Assembly: GCF_002355475.1 (NCBI RefSeq)
Contig: NZ_AP014862.1
Span: forward strand, 992,001 to 1,056,000
Source: Pseudomonas furukawaii
GTDB taxonomy: Bacteria > Pseudomonadota > Gammaproteobacteria > Pseudomonadales > Pseudomonadaceae
Length of the DNA stretch: 64,000 nucleotides
Reading direction: 5' to 3'
The notes below the pieces were generated by a model. The model was not told the DNA's origin and did no database searches. It saw nothing but the letters and a program-made list of their open reading frames with translations. Shown here piece after piece: positions 8,192-17,393 of the stretch. Within the stretch, counting starts at the first letter, position 1. Each line of letters opens with the position of its first letter. The position numbers and the translations under genes are program-made.

Positions 8192-8938
8192 ATGAACAGA
8201 CGAATCCTACTCAACTGCGACATGGGCGAAAGCTTCGGTGCCTGGCGCATGGGCGATGACGAGCACGCCATGCCGCTGGTGGACCAGGCCAACCTCGCCT
8301 GTGGCTTCCATGCGGGCGACCCCCTCACCATGCAGCGCACGGTGATGCTGGCGGTGCGCAACGACGTGCGCATCGGCGCCCATCCCGCCTACCCCGACCT
8401 GGCCGGTTTCGGTCGGCGTCACCTGGCCTGTTCGCCGGAGGAGGTGCGTGCCCAGGTGCTCTATCAGATCGGCGCCCTGGAGGCCTTCTGCCGGTCGCTG
8501 GGGACCCAGGTGGCCTATGTGAAGCCCCATGGCGCGCTCTACAACGACCTGGTCCGTGACGATGCGCTGCTGGCGGCGGTGCTGGATGCCTGCGCCAGCT
8601 ACCGCAAGGGGTTGCCGCTGATGGTGCTGGCGCTGGCCGACAACAGTCGCGAGCTGGAACTGGCGGACGCGGCCGATGTGCCGCTGATGTTCGAGGCCTT
8701 CGCCGACCGCGCCTACCTGTCCGATGGCCAGTTGGCGCCCCGTCGCCTGCCCGGCGCGGTGCACCAGGATCCGCAGCGCATCCTCGATCAGGCCCTGGCC
8801 ATCGCCACCGGCGAACCCTTCCCCGACATCGACGGCAAGCCGTTGCGGTTGTCGGCGGACAGCCTCTGCGTGCATGGCGACAACCCGGAATCCCTGGCGG
8901 TGCTGCGCCGCTTGAGGGGCAAGCTGGACACCCTATGA
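8192..8938 (+). CDS. pxpA: 5-oxoprolinase subunit A (LamB/YcsF family)
   Basis: A 248-residue cytosolic protein with the family blocks [10 protein letters not shown] at the N-terminus, [24 protein letters not shown] and [10 protein letters not shown]. With PxpB and PxpC it makes the ATP-dependent bacterial 5-oxoprolinase, which opens 5-oxoproline to glutamate and clears this by-product of glutamine chemistry. The start ATG follows GGAGAG at 8172-8177, rather far at 14 bases. It overlaps pxpB by 4 bases (ATGA), indicating translational coupling. The promoter must lie within or just after the REP array. Confidence 0.93.
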   Translation: MNRRILLNCDMGESFGAWRMGDDEHAMPLVDQANLACGFHAGDPLTMQRTVMLAVRNDVRIGAHPAYPDLAGFGRRHLACSPEEVRAQVLYQIGALEAFCRSLGTQVAYVKPHGALYNDLVRDDALLAAVLDACASYRKGLPLMVLALADNSRELELADAADVPLMFEAFADRAYLSDGQLAPRRLPGAVHQDPQRILDQALAIATGEPFPDIDGKPLRLSADSLCVHGDNPESLAVLRRLRGKLDTL

Positions 8939-9612
8939 TCCGAATCGAGCCCGCCGGTGCCGAGGCCCTGCTGCTGGTGCTGGCCGAAGCACCGGACGAC
9001 CGGCTGCCGCTGCGCATCGCCCAGTTGGCCGAGCGCCTGAGGGCTCACTGCGGGCCTTTGCTGCGGGACCTGGTGCCGGGCTGGACCACCTTGCTGCTGC
9101 ACTACGACCTGATGCGGACCGATCACCAGGCGCTGGCCCGGCTGATCGAGCCGCTCCTGGAGGCGTGGCTGGTGGAACCGGTGGCCGCCGGTGCTGGCCG
9201 GCTGCACCGGATCCCCGTCTGGTACTGCGGCGAGGACCTGCCCTGGGTCGCCGACGCCTGCGGCATCTCCGTGGAGGCGGTGGTGGACCTGCATTGCAGC
9301 GTCGAGTACCGGGTGGGCGCCATCGGCTTTTCCCCGGGGTTCGCCTACCTGGGCGGGCTCGATCCCCGCCTGGCACTCCCTCGGCGCTCCAGTCCCCGGG
9401 TTCATGTCCCGGCCGGCAGCCTGGCGATCGCCGAGCGGCAGACGGCGATTTATCCACAGGCCTCGCCCGGCGGCTGGCATCTGCTGGGACGCTGTCCCTG
9501 GACACTGTTCGACGCCCATCGCGAATCCCCCAGCCTGATGGCCTTGGGCGACCGGGTCCGTTTCCAGCCCATCGACGAGGCCGCTTTTCGCGCGGAAGGG
9601 GGCGAGACGTGA
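8935..9612 (+). CDS. pxpB: 5-oxoprolinase subunit B (KipI family)
   Basis: A 225-residue protein with the KipI/allophanate-hydrolase subunit 1 signature: an N-terminal half rich in small hydrophobic blocks, then the core [36 protein letters not shown], and [20 protein letters not shown] followed by [12 protein letters not shown]. It forms a complex with PxpC, and this complex provides the ATPase half of 5-oxoprolinase. It begins inside the end of pxpA and ends inside the start of pxpC, so the three are an overlapping operon. Confidence 0.93.
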   Translation: MIRIEPAGAEALLLVLAEAPDDRLPLRIAQLAERLRAHCGPLLRDLVPGWTTLLLHYDLMRTDHQALARLIEPLLEAWLVEPVAAGAGRLHRIPVWYCGEDLPWVADACGISVEAVVDLHCSVEYRVGAIGFSPGFAYLGGLDPRLALPRRSSPRVHVPAGSLAIAERQTAIYPQASPGGWHLLGRCPWTLFDAHRESPSLMALGDRVRFQPIDEAAFRAEGGET

Positions 9613-10535
9613 GCCTGCTCGAGGTGATCCGGCCAGGTCCGCTGTCCCTGTTGCAGGACGCCGGGCGGTACGGCTGGCAGCACCTGGGCGTGTCCCCGGC
9701 CGGTCCCATGGATCCGCTGGCGGCCGCCTGGGCCAATCGCCTGCTGGGCAATCCCCGTGGGTGCGCGGTACTGGAGATCGCCTTGGGCGATGTCGAACTG
9801 GAGGCCCGGTCGGCGCTTTGGGTGGCCTTCACCGGTGCCGAGATGCCACTCAGCGTGGACGGCTCGCCACGGCTGAACGGGTCGCGCTTTCGCCTGGAGG
9901 CCGGGCAGCGCTTGCGGATCGGATTCGCCCGCAGCGGACAGCGCGGGTACCTGGCGCTGGTGGGCGGTATCCGGGCCGAGCCGGTGCTGGGTAGCGTGGC
10001 CTGCCAGATGCGCGAGTGCCTGGGCGGCCTGGACGGAAGCGGCGCACGCATCGGTGCGGGCGACCTGCTGGCGGGCGAGGCCGGGGACTTCCCCTGGGGC
10101 GCCAGCGTGCCCTGGCCCTGGCAGCCGGACTACCGCGCGGCGCAGGTGCTGCGGGTGGTGATCGGCGGCGATGCCGCCGCGTTCGAGGAGGCCGAGGCCC
10201 GAGCGTTCTTCGAGCGGGCCTGGCAGTTGAGTCCAGTTTCCGACCGCATGGGCGCGCGACTGCAGGGCCCGCCCATCGCGGCGCCCAGGCGACAGTGGTC
10301 GCAGGGCGTGGTCGGCGGCGCCATCCAGGTGCCGCCGGACGGCCAGCCCATCATCCTCATGGCCGACCGCCAGACCATGGGTGGCTATCCCGTACTCGGC
10401 TGGGTGCATCCGCTGGACCTGGGACGCCTGGCCCAGTGCCCGGCGAATCAGTGGCTGCGCTTCACCGTCATGAGCCTGGAGGACGCCCAGGACGAATTGC
10501 GGGCCTTCTATCGTTTCTTCGACGGCCGGGCCTAG
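9609..10535 (+). CDS. pxpC: 5-oxoprolinase subunit C (KipA family)
   Basis: A 308-residue protein of the biotin-dependent-carboxyltransferase-like KipA family. Visible blocks are LSLLQDAGRYGWQHLGV, GPMDPLAAAWANRLLGN, RSGQRGYLALVGG, PVSDRMGARLQGP, IQVPPDGQPIILMADRQT and GGYPVLGWVHPLDLGRLAQ. The GTG start at 9609 overlaps the pxpB stop (GTGA); an open frame extending upstream is not used because homology starts here. It converges on dppF with 48 bases between the stops and no clear terminator. Confidence 0.93.
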   Translation: MSLLEVIRPGPLSLLQDAGRYGWQHLGVSPAGPMDPLAAAWANRLLGNPRGCAVLEIALGDVELEARSALWVAFTGAEMPLSVDGSPRLNGSRFRLEAGQRLRIGFARSGQRGYLALVGGIRAEPVLGSVACQMRECLGGLDGSGARIGAGDLLAGEAGDFPWGASVPWPWQPDYRAAQVLRVVIGGDAAAFEEAEARAFFERAWQLSPVSDRMGARLQGPPIAAPRRQWSQGVVGGAIQVPPDGQPIILMADRQTMGGYPVLGWVHPLDLGRLAQCPANQWLRFTVMSLEDAQDELRAFYRFFDGRA

Positions 10536-10583
10536 TCGGTAGCCCGGATTTCACCCGGCCGGGGATCTCCAGCCTGTGGCGAA

Positions 10584-11555
10584 CTAGTCGCTGATGGTCT
10601 CGACGTTGTGGCAGGCCACCTGGCGGGCGTCCAGCAGGCGCAGCTCCGGTACGTCCACGCGGCAGCGTTCGGTGGCGTAGGGGCAGCGCTTGTGGAAGGC
10701 GCAACCGCTGGGCGGGTCCAGGGGGTTGGGCAGCTCGCCGGCGATCTTGATCTTGGGCCTGGCCGGATCCGGGTGAATCGCCGGCGTGGCCGAGAGCAAG
10801 GCGCGGGTATAGGGGTGCAGCGGACGCTCGTAGATGCGTTCGCCGGGCCCCATTTCCACTGGCCGGCCGAGGTACATCACCAGCACATCGTTGGCCACGT
10901 GGCGCACCACGGCCAGGTTGTGGGAGATGAACACGTAGCCGGTGTCGTAGCGCTCCTGCAGGTCCATGAAGAGGTTCAGCACCTGGGCCTGGATCGACAC
11001 GTCCAGGGCCGAGGTGGGTTCGTCCGCCACCAGCACCTTGGGGGTGAGCATCATGGCCCGGGCCAGGGCGATGCGCTGGCGCTGGCCGCCGGAGAACATG
11101 TGCGGGTAGCGCTGGTAGTGCTCGGGGCGCAGGCCCACCTGCTGCATCATCGCCTGCACCCGTTCGCGGCGCTCGCTGCGGGACAGGCCGGTGTTGATCA
11201 GCAGCGGCTCGGCCAACTGGTCGCCCACCTTCTGCCGTGGGTTGAGGGAGGCGTAGGGGTTCTGGAAGACCATCTGCACATCGCGGCGCAGCTGCTTGCG
11301 TTCATCCTTGCTGGCGCCGGCCACCTCGCGCCCGGCGATCTGCAGGGAACCGGAGGAGGGCTCCTCGATCAGGGTCAGGGCGCGGGCCAGGGTGGATTTG
11401 CCGCAGCCGGATTCGCCGACCACGGCCAGGGTGCGGCCGGCCTCGAGCTCGAAGGACACGCCATTGAGGGCGCGGACCAGGGCGCTGGGCTTGAACAGGC
11501 CACGGGAGACTTCGTAGTGGCGGTGCAGGTCTCGGGCGGTCAGTACGGCACTCAT
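10584..11555 (-). CDS. dppF: dipeptide ABC transporter ATP-binding protein DppF
   Basis: A 323-residue nucleotide-binding subunit. Walker A is GESGCGKS, the signature is [15 protein letters not shown] and Walker B is [12 protein letters not shown]. The C-terminal oligopeptide-transporter tail carries a cysteine cluster (CAFHKRC, then TERC and VACHN). Together with DppD it powers di/tripeptide import through DppBC. It overlaps dppD by 4 bases and is last in the dppABCDF transcript. Confidence 0.95.
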   Translation of the reverse strand: MSAVLTARDLHRHYEVSRGLFKPSALVRALNGVSFELEAGRTLAVVGESGCGKSTLARALTLIEEPSSGSLQIAGREVAGASKDERKQLRRDVQMVFQNPYASLNPRQKVGDQLAEPLLINTGLSRSERRERVQAMMQQVGLRPEHYQRYPHMFSGGQRQRIALARAMMLTPKVLVADEPTSALDVSIQAQVLNLFMDLQERYDTGYVFISHNLAVVRHVANDVLVMYLGRPVEMGPGERIYERPLHPYTRALLSATPAIHPDPARPKIKIAGELPNPLDPPSGCAFHKRCPYATERCRVDVPELRLLDARQVACHNVETISD

Positions 11556-12526
11556 CGCGCCACCTCGATCAGGTTAAGGGGGTAGAAGCAGCGCACGGCG
11601 CCGTGGGCATGGGTGTCCAGGCGCGGGCGCTGGGCGACGCAGTTCGACTGGACGTAGGGGCAGCGCGGTGAAAGCAGGCAGCCCTGGGGCCGGTCGTAGC
11701 GGCCGGGAACGATGCCCGGCAGGGTGGACAGTCGCCGCGCGCCCAGGCTGTGCTCGGGGATGGCCTTGAGCAGGGCTTCGGTATAGGGGTGGGTCGGGGC
11801 GTTGAACAGTCGTGGCACCTGGCCGATCTCCACCGCCTGCCCGGCATACATCACGCAGACGCGGTTGGCGGTTTCGGCGACCACGGCCAGGTCGTGGGTG
11901 ATCAGCACCAGGCCCATGCCCTGGTCCCGCTGCAGGTCCAGCAGCAGGTCCATGATCTGCGCCTGGATGGTCACGTCCAGGGCGGTGGTGGGTTCGTCGG
12001 CGATCAGCAGCTTGGGTTCGGCAGCGATGGCCATGGCGATGGCGACCCGCTGGCTCATGCCCCCGGAGAGTTGGTGGGGGTAGGCGTCAAGGCGACTGGC
12101 GGCGCCGGGGATCTCCACCCGCTCCAGCAGTTCCAGGGCGCGCTGGCGGGCGGCCCGGCCCTTGAGGCCCAGGTGCTGGCGCAGCACTTCCTCGATCTGG
12201 AAACCCACGGTGTAGCTGGGGTTGAGGGCGGTCATCGGGTCCTGGAAGACCATGGCCAGGTCCTTGCCGACGATGTGCCGGCGCTGGCGGCCCTTGAGGG
12301 TGAGCATGTCGTGGCCATCGAAGCGCAGGCTGTCGGCGCTGATGCGTCCCGGCGGGTCGATCAGGCCCATCAGGGCCATCATGGTCACCGACTTGCCGGA
12401 GCCGGACTCGCCGACAATGGCGAGCACTTCGCCCTTGTCCACGTTGAGGTCGAGGCCGTCCACCACCGGGACGGCATCGGCGTCGCCGAAGCGCACGGAG
12501 AGGTTCCTGATTTCGAGGAGGCTCAT
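11552..12526 (-). CDS. dppD: dipeptide ABC transporter ATP-binding protein DppD
   Basis: A 324-residue ATPase partner of DppF. Walker A is GESGSGKS, the signature is [15 protein letters not shown] and Walker B is [12 protein letters not shown]. The C-terminal tail again has a cysteine cluster (CLLSPRC, QSNC, AVRC). It is separated from dppC by 129 bases that contain a hairpin and a REP element, unlike the tight spacing of the rest of the operon, so its expression may differ from that of the permeases. Confidence 0.95.
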   Translation of the reverse strand: MSLLEIRNLSVRFGDADAVPVVDGLDLNVDKGEVLAIVGESGSGKSVTMMALMGLIDPPGRISADSLRFDGHDMLTLKGRQRRHIVGKDLAMVFQDPMTALNPSYTVGFQIEEVLRQHLGLKGRAARQRALELLERVEIPGAASRLDAYPHQLSGGMSQRVAIAMAIAAEPKLLIADEPTTALDVTIQAQIMDLLLDLQRDQGMGLVLITHDLAVVAETANRVCVMYAGQAVEIGQVPRLFNAPTHPYTEALLKAIPEHSLGARRLSTLPGIVPGRYDRPQGCLLSPRCPYVQSNCVAQRPRLDTHAHGAVRCFYPLNLIEVAR

Positions 12527-12535
12527 GCGGAGGTC

Positions 12536-12559
12536 TCCAGGCAGTACGCAATGCCTGGA
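12536..12559 (-). other. stem-loop in the dppC-dppD gap
   Basis: TCCAGGCA and TGCCTGGA form a perfect 8-bp stem with an 8-base loop just upstream of dppD. It may influence mRNA processing between dppC and dppD. Confidence 0.45.
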
Positions 12560-12568
12560 CGCGGCATT

Positions 12569-12627
12569 GCAGGGGCGAGCTCGCTCGCGAAGGGGGACCG
12601 CAGGTTCGCCAGCGAGCTGGCTCCTGC
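12569..12627. repeat. REP element inside the dpp operon
   Basis: GCAGGGGCGAGCTCGCTCGCGAA and the inverted TTCGCCAGCGAGCTGGCTCCTGC are 13 bases apart, the same paired-arm design as the array at 7879-8160 but with different arm sequences. It lies between dppC and dppD. Confidence 0.85.
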
Positions 12628-12655
12628 GAAGATTTCACGATTCATGGCGGACTCC

Positions 12656-13567
12656 TCAGACGGCGTTCTTGAGCTTCGGGTCCAGCGCGTCGCGCAGGCC
12701 GTCGCCCATCAGGTTGATCGCCAGAACGCTGAGCAGGATGGTCAGGCCGGGCAGCGAGACCACCCACCAGGCGCGTTCGATGTAGTCGCGCGCGGAGGCC
12801 AGCATGGTGCCCCACTCGGGAGTGGGGGGCTGCACGCCCAGGCCGAGGAAGCCCAGGGCGGCGGCGTCGAGGATGGCCGAGGAGAAGCTCAGGGTGGCCT
12901 GGACGATCAGCGGCGCCATGCAGTTGGGCAGCACGGTGACGAACATCAGGCGCAGCAGGCCGGCACCGGCCAGGCGCGAGGCGGTGACGTAGTCGCGGTT
13001 CAGCTCGCCCATCACCGAGGCGCGGGTCAGGCGCACGTAGGAGGGCAGGGAGACGATGGCGATGGCGATCACGGTGTTGATCAGGCCCGGGCCGAGGATG
13101 GCGACGATGGCCACCGCCAGCAGCAGCGACGGCAGGGCCAGCATGATGTCCATCAGGCGCATGATCGAGGGCCCCAGCAGGCGCGGGAAAAAGCCCGCCA
13201 CCAGGCCCAGGAGGATGCCGGGGATCAGCGACATCAGCACCGAGGCCAGGCCGATCATCAGGGACAGGCGTGCGCCGTGGATCAGGCGCGAGAGCAGGTC
13301 GCGGCCCAGTTCGTCGGTACCCAGCAGGAACCGGGCCTGGCCGCCTTCCAGCCACACCGGCGGGGTGAGCAGGAAGTCGCGGAACTGTTCGCTCGGGTCG
13401 TGGGGGGCGACCCAGGGGGCGAAGAGGGCGCAGAAGACGATGAGGATCATGAAGGCGAGGCCGCCGACCGCGCCCTTGTTGTGGGCGAAGGCCTTCCAGA
13501 ACTCCCTGAGGGGCGAGGGGTAGAGGATGCTCGGGTCAGTGGCCGGGATGTTTGAAGCTGTGTTCAT
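12656..13567 (-). CDS. dppC: dipeptide ABC transporter permease DppC
   Basis: A 303-residue inner-membrane permease with an N-terminal cytoplasmic stretch, a first membrane helix near residues 35-55 and the BPD_transp_1 core. The coupling (EAA-like) region is around SRLAGAGLLRLMFVTVLPN. It pairs with DppB to form the channel. The start at 13567 has GGAG 6 bases upstream on the minus strand. It lies 30 bases after dppB. Confidence 0.94.
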   Translation of the reverse strand: MNTASNIPATDPSILYPSPLREFWKAFAHNKGAVGGLAFMILIVFCALFAPWVAPHDPSEQFRDFLLTPPVWLEGGQARFLLGTDELGRDLLSRLIHGARLSLMIGLASVLMSLIPGILLGLVAGFFPRLLGPSIMRLMDIMLALPSLLLAVAIVAILGPGLINTVIAIAIVSLPSYVRLTRASVMGELNRDYVTASRLAGAGLLRLMFVTVLPNCMAPLIVQATLSFSSAILDAAALGFLGLGVQPPTPEWGTMLASARDYIERAWWVVSLPGLTILLSVLAINLMGDGLRDALDPKLKNAV

Positions 13568-13597
13568 TTAGCACTCCAGAGAACCTGTCCAGGGTCG

Positions 13598-14608
13598 TCA
13601 ACGCTGGTGGCGGATGCGTGGGTTGACCAGGCCATAGAGGATGTCCACGACGAAGTTCACCAGGATCACCAGGCAGGCGATCAGCAGGATGCCGTTCTGC
13701 ACCACCGGATAGTCGCGAGCGCCGATGGCTTCGATCAGCCATTTGCCGATGCCCGGCCAGGAGAAGATGGTTTCGGTCAGCACGGCGCCGGCCAGCAGGG
13801 TGCCCACTTGCAGGCCGAACACCGTGAGCACCGGGATCAGCGCGTTGCGCAGGCCGTGGACGAAGACCACCCGGGCCGGCGACAGCCCCTTGGCGCGGGC
13901 GGTGCGGACGTAGTCCTCGCGCAGCACTTCGAGCATGGCCGAGCGGGTCATCCGGGCGATCACCGCCAACGGGATGGTGCCCAGCACCACGGCGGGCAGG
14001 ATCAGGTGGCGCAAGGCGTCGTTGAAGGCGCCTTCCTCATCGGAGAGCAGGGTGTCGATGAGCATGAAGCCGGTCCTGGGCTCGATGTCGTAGAGCAGGT
14101 CTATCCGTCCCGAGACCGGGGTCCAGCCAAGCCCCACCGAGAAGAACATGATCAGCAGCAGGCCCCACCAGAAGATCGGCATGGAGTAGCCCGCGAGGGA
14201 AATGCCCATCACGCCGTGGTCGAACAGCGAGCCGCGCTTCAGGGCGGCGATGACGCCGGCCAGCACGCCCAGGGTGCCGGAGAAGATCAGCGCGGCAATG
14301 GCCAGTTCCAGGGTGGCGGGGAACAGCGTGAGGAATTCGTTCCATACGCCTTCCCGGGTGCGCAGGGATTCGCCCAGGTCGCCCTGGGCCAGCTTGCCGA
14401 TGTAGTCCAGGTACTGGGCCGGTAGGGGTTTGTTGAGGCCCAGGCGCTCCATGGCCTGGGCATGCATTTCCGGGTCGACCCGGCGCTCGCCCATCATCAC
14501 TTCCACCGGGTCGCCGGGGATCAGGCGGATCAGGGCGAAGGTGAGCAGGGTGACGCCGAAGAAGGTGGGGATCAGAAGTCCCAGTCGACGTGCGATGAAA
14601 CTCAGCAT
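13598..14608 (-). CDS. dppB: dipeptide ABC transporter permease DppB
   Basis: A 336-residue permease beginning with the typical OppB/DppB N-terminal helix (LSFIARRLGLLIPTFFGV) and the block IRLIPGDPVEVMMGER. The EAA-like loop is TARAKGLSPARVVFVHGLRN. It forms the membrane channel with DppC. It follows dppA after a 196-base gap that holds a stem-loop. Confidence 0.94.
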   Translation of the reverse strand: MLSFIARRLGLLIPTFFGVTLLTFALIRLIPGDPVEVMMGERRVDPEMHAQAMERLGLNKPLPAQYLDYIGKLAQGDLGESLRTREGVWNEFLTLFPATLELAIAALIFSGTLGVLAGVIAALKRGSLFDHGVMGISLAGYSMPIFWWGLLLIMFFSVGLGWTPVSGRIDLLYDIEPRTGFMLIDTLLSDEEGAFNDALRHLILPAVVLGTIPLAVIARMTRSAMLEVLREDYVRTARAKGLSPARVVFVHGLRNALIPVLTVFGLQVGTLLAGAVLTETIFSWPGIGKWLIEAIGARDYPVVQNGILLIACLVILVNFVVDILYGLVNPRIRHQR

Positions 14609-14637
14609 TTGGGCTAGTCACTCCTCGTTCTTGTCAT

Positions 14638-14655
14638 GCCGGCCAGCGGGCCGGC
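14638..14655 (-). other. stem-loop between dppA and dppB
   Basis: GCCGGCC and GGCCGGC form a perfect 7-bp stem with a 4-base loop in the 196-base gap. Such hairpins often keep binding-protein mRNA more abundant than the downstream permease mRNA. No U-tract is present. The rest of the gap shows nothing I recognise. Confidence 0.45.
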
Positions 14656-14804
14656 CGTCCCCAGCAGTGTAGGCCGCATGGGGCTTGGCGCCGGTTCGAG
14701 GGTGAGTCGGCGGCGCCAGGGTGGCGTTGAGGCAGGTGGGTTCAGCCTCGGCCGGTCTGTCGCCAGCCTGAGGAGGTCGAAGGGCCGCCGTACGGCCCTG
14801 TCGC

Positions 14805-16406
14805 TCAGGGCTCGTTCCTGACGCCGTAGAAGCTGTTGCGGCCGAAAGGGCTGATCAGGAAATCCTTCACGCTGGCGCGCATCGGCTGGTAGACGGTGGA
14901 GTGGGCGATCGGGGTGATCGGCACCTGCTCCTTCAGGACGTGCTGGGCCTGCTTGTACAGCTCGGTGCGCCGGGCCGTGTCCGAGGTGCTCTTGGCGGCC
15001 TTCACCAGCTTGTCGTAGTTGGCGTCGCACCATTTGGAGAAGTTGTTGCCGTCCACCGCGTCGCAACCGTAGAGGGTGCCCAGCCAGTTGTCCGGGTCGC
15101 CGTTGTCGCCGGTCCAGCCGATCAGCATGGCGTCGTGCTCGCCATTGTGGGCGCGCTTGATGTACTCGCCCCATTCGTAGGTGACGATCCTGGCCTTGAT
15201 GCCGACCTTGGCCCAGTCCGCCTGGAGCATCTCGGCCATCAGCTTGGCGTTGGGGTTGTAGGCGCGCTGCACGGGCATGGCCCAGAGGCTGATCTCGGTG
15301 CCCTCGGCCACGCCGGCGGCCTTGAGCAGGGCCTTGGCCTTCTCCGGGTCGTAGCCGGCGTCCTTGATGGTCTCGTCGTAGGACCACTGGGTCGGCGGCA
15401 TGCCGTTGACGGCGAGCTGGCCGGCGCCCTGGTAGACGGCGTCGATGATGGCCTGCTTGTTCACCGCCATGTCCAGGGCCTGGCGCACTTCGAGCTTGTC
15501 GAAGGGCGCGCGGGTGACGTTGTAGGCGATGTAGCCGAGGTTGAAGCCCGGCTCGCTGGGCACCACCAGCCTGGGGTCGGCCTTCAGCGAGGCGAGGTCG
15601 GCGGGGCGCGGGTTCAGGGTGATCTGGCACTCGCCGGCCTTGAGCTTCTGCGCGCGCACCGAAGCGTCGGTGTTGATGGCGAAGATCAGGTTGTCGATCT
15701 TCACGTCCTCGGGCTTCCAGTAGTCCTTGTTGCCGGTGAAGCGGATCTGTGCGTCCTTCTGGTAGCGCTTGAGCACGAAGGGACCGGTGCCGATGGGCTT
15801 CTGGTTGATGTCGGCGGCCTTGCCGGCCTCGAGCAGCTGGTCGGCGTACTCGGCGGACTGGATGGCGGCGAAGTTCATCGCCAGGTTCTGGATGAAGGCC
15901 GCGTCCACCTGGTTGAGGGTGAAGGCCACGGTCAGGTCATCGAGCTTTTCCACCTTGGCGATGTTCGCGTCCAGGCCCATGTCGGTGAAGTAGGGGAACT
16001 CGGTGGGGTACGCCTTGCGGAAGGGGTGCTCCTTGTCGAGCATGCGCTGGAAGGTGAAGACCACGTCATCGGCATTGAAGTCGCGGCTCGGCTTGAAGTA
16101 CGCGGTGGTGTGGAACTTCACGCCGGGGCGCAGGTGGAAGACGTAGCGCTTGCCGTCCTCGCTGATGTCCCAGGAGCGGGCCAGGGCGGGTTCCACCTGG
16201 GTGCTGCCGCGTTTGAACTGGGCCAGCCGGTTGAAGAGGGTTTCCGAGGTGGCGTCGAAATCGGTGCCGGTGGTGTATTGGCCCGGGTCGAAGCCGGCGG
16301 GGCTGCCCTCGGAGCAGAAGACCAGATTGTTGGCGGCGACGCTGACGCTGGAGCCGAGGATCATGCCGGCGGCGAGCAGGGCCTGGAGCGGGGATTTCTG
16401 ACGCAT
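14805..16406 (-). CDS. dppA: periplasmic dipeptide-binding protein, paralogue 1 (upstream of dppBCDF)
   Basis: A 533-residue SBP_bac_5 protein. Residues 1-25 are a signal peptide ending VAA before NNLVFCSEG. Family blocks include GFDPGQYTTGTD, SRDFNADDVVFTFQRM, GTGPFVLKRYQKD, AYNVTRAPFDKLEVRQALDMA and WTGDNGDPDN. It delivers di/tripeptides to DppBCDF. The ATG at 16406 was chosen for the signal peptide; the open frame continues far upstream without homology. Its protein and DNA are very close to the paralogue at 22341-23942. Two overlapping PsdR-like operators lie about 200 bases upstream. Confidence 0.94.
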   Translation of the reverse strand: MRQKSPLQALLAAGMILGSSVSVAANNLVFCSEGSPAGFDPGQYTTGTDFDATSETLFNRLAQFKRGSTQVEPALARSWDISEDGKRYVFHLRPGVKFHTTAYFKPSRDFNADDVVFTFQRMLDKEHPFRKAYPTEFPYFTDMGLDANIAKVEKLDDLTVAFTLNQVDAAFIQNLAMNFAAIQSAEYADQLLEAGKAADINQKPIGTGPFVLKRYQKDAQIRFTGNKDYWKPEDVKIDNLIFAINTDASVRAQKLKAGECQITLNPRPADLASLKADPRLVVPSEPGFNLGYIAYNVTRAPFDKLEVRQALDMAVNKQAIIDAVYQGAGQLAVNGMPPTQWSYDETIKDAGYDPEKAKALLKAAGVAEGTEISLWAMPVQRAYNPNAKLMAEMLQADWAKVGIKARIVTYEWGEYIKRAHNGEHDAMLIGWTGDNGDPDNWLGTLYGCDAVDGNNFSKWCDANYDKLVKAAKSTSDTARRTELYKQAQHVLKEQVPITPIAHSTVYQPMRASVKDFLISPFGRNSFYGVRNEP

Positions 16407-16602
16407 GCGAACCTCGTTGTTCTTTTTCTGAGGATGGCAGCCAGGTCCGGTGCGGTATCTCGCGGGAGACGAGGCTCCGGCCTGATGCGGGCGGCTTCGT
16501 GGGCCGTCCCGTTGCCCGTCTGTCACGCCACCCTTGGATCCTGTGCATCGGTGGCGGAGGTTCATCGCGGAGACAGTTCGCCTCGGCGATGGACCGTGGC
16601 GG

Positions 16603-16623
16603 AACTTAAGTGATGCTGAAATT
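16603..16623. promoter_or_regulatory. PsdR-like operator, copy A upstream of dppA paralogue 1
   Basis: AACTTAAGT-N3-GCTGAAATT matches the perfect operator at 17341-17361 at 8/9 and 7/9 in its two arms. It overlaps the next copy by 5 bases. It is in the 263-base gap between psdR and dppA. Confidence 0.55.
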
Positions 16624-16639
16624 AAGGTCAACTTAAATT
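16619..16639. promoter_or_regulatory. PsdR-like operator, copy B upstream of dppA paralogue 1
   Basis: AAATTAAGG-N3-ACTTAAATT: the right arm is identical to the perfect operator and the left arm matches at 7/9. With copy A the repeats are 16 bases apart. Confidence 0.65.
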
Positions 16640-16669
16640 CAGTGGGGCTTACTTATCGACACCCGTGGG

Positions 16670-17233
16670 TCAAGGCGTGGGGTGGTCGTCGAAAAGTCCC
16701 ATGGTGGTCACGGTGAGCACTTCTGCGACGTCATTGCCGGAGTTGGCGAGGAAATGCGGCTTTCCGGCGTCGAAATGCACCGAATCACCTGGCCCGAGCG
16801 GGTAGTTGCGGCCCTCGATGGTGTAGGTGATCTGCCCGGAGAGCACATAGGCGAACTCGGCACCTTCATGGGAAATGAGTTCGGACTGGTAGCCCGCCGG
16901 CATGCTCATCTTCACGGCGTTGATCAGGTTGCCGGGGAAGTTGCTGGACAGGCGCTCGTAGGCCAGGGGCTGGCCGCCGATGGTGTAGCGCACCCGCTGG
17001 CCCTGGTGGGAGTCCGGTTCGGGCTGCGGCGGCTGGTCGAACAGGGTGTTCAGCGGCACGCCCAGGGACTTGGCGATACTGGCCAGCGACGAGATGGACA
17101 CGCCGGTGAGGTTGCGTTCCGCCTGGGACAGGAAGCTGGCGGTGAGGCCCGATTCGGCGGCGACTTGGTTCAGGGTCTTGTTGGCGGCGCGGCGATAGCG
17201 GCGCAGACGCTCCCCGATGCGATCTACGGTCAT
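16670..17233 (-). CDS. psdR: PsdR-type transcriptional regulator (XRE helix-turn-helix plus cupin)
   Basis: A 187-residue regulator. Residues 5-60 are an HTH_XRE domain (LRRYRRAANKTLNQVAAESG, SFLSQAERNLTG, SLASIAKSLGV) and about 110-180 is a small cupin (HEGAEFAYVLSGQITY, LGPGDSVHFDAGKPH). In P. aeruginosa PsdR represses mdpA and the dpp peptide-uptake genes. Here it is divergent from mdpA with 160 bases between starts, and the gap contains two copies of the putative operator, suggesting control of mdpA and of itself. The start at 17233 was chosen because the HTH begins there. The cupin may sense a peptide or amino acid; the ligand is unknown. Confidence 0.92.
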   Translation of the reverse strand: MTVDRIGERLRRYRRAANKTLNQVAAESGLTASFLSQAERNLTGVSISSLASIAKSLGVPLNTLFDQPPQPEPDSHQGQRVRYTIGGQPLAYERLSSNFPGNLINAVKMSMPAGYQSELISHEGAEFAYVLSGQITYTIEGRNYPLGPGDSVHFDAGKPHFLANSGNDVAEVLTVTTMGLFDDHPTP

Positions 17234-17306
17234 TGGCGAGGCTCTTGTTCTGAAGGCGGTCAGTATAGCGGGCGTCGCATCGTAGGAAAGAGCTGTCGCA
17301 CTATTG

Positions 17307-17327
17307 AAATTAAGTGCTACTGAAAAT
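17307..17327. promoter_or_regulatory. PsdR-like operator, degenerate copy between psdR and mdpA
   Basis: AAATTAAGT-N3-ACTGAAAAT matches the perfect operator at 8/9 and 7/9. It starts 34 bases before the perfect copy. Confidence 0.55.
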
Positions 17328-17340
17328 TTACTTTGACGGT

Positions 17341-17361
17341 AATTTAAGTAGAACTTAAATT
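17341..17361. promoter_or_regulatory. PsdR-like operator, perfect palindrome between psdR and mdpA
   Basis: AATTTAAGT-AGA-ACTTAAATT is a perfect 9-bp inverted repeat, AT-rich in a GC-rich genome, 32 bases before mdpA. Four variants occur only at other promoters of the same peptide-utilisation island. PsdR as the binder is an inference from its position. Confidence 0.75.
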
Positions 17362-17393
17362 TTGCCCGTCGAATTTTCACTCGGGAGCACAAG

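Noticed and set aside
7891-8259. Open frames of 80-122 codons across the REP array
   Set aside because: They translate the repeat itself into repeated peptides and have no ribosome site; they are a by-product of the repeat.
10536-10583. Bidirectional terminator between pxpC and dppF
   Set aside because: Only imperfect CCCGG/CCGGG repeats are present and no U-tract on either strand.
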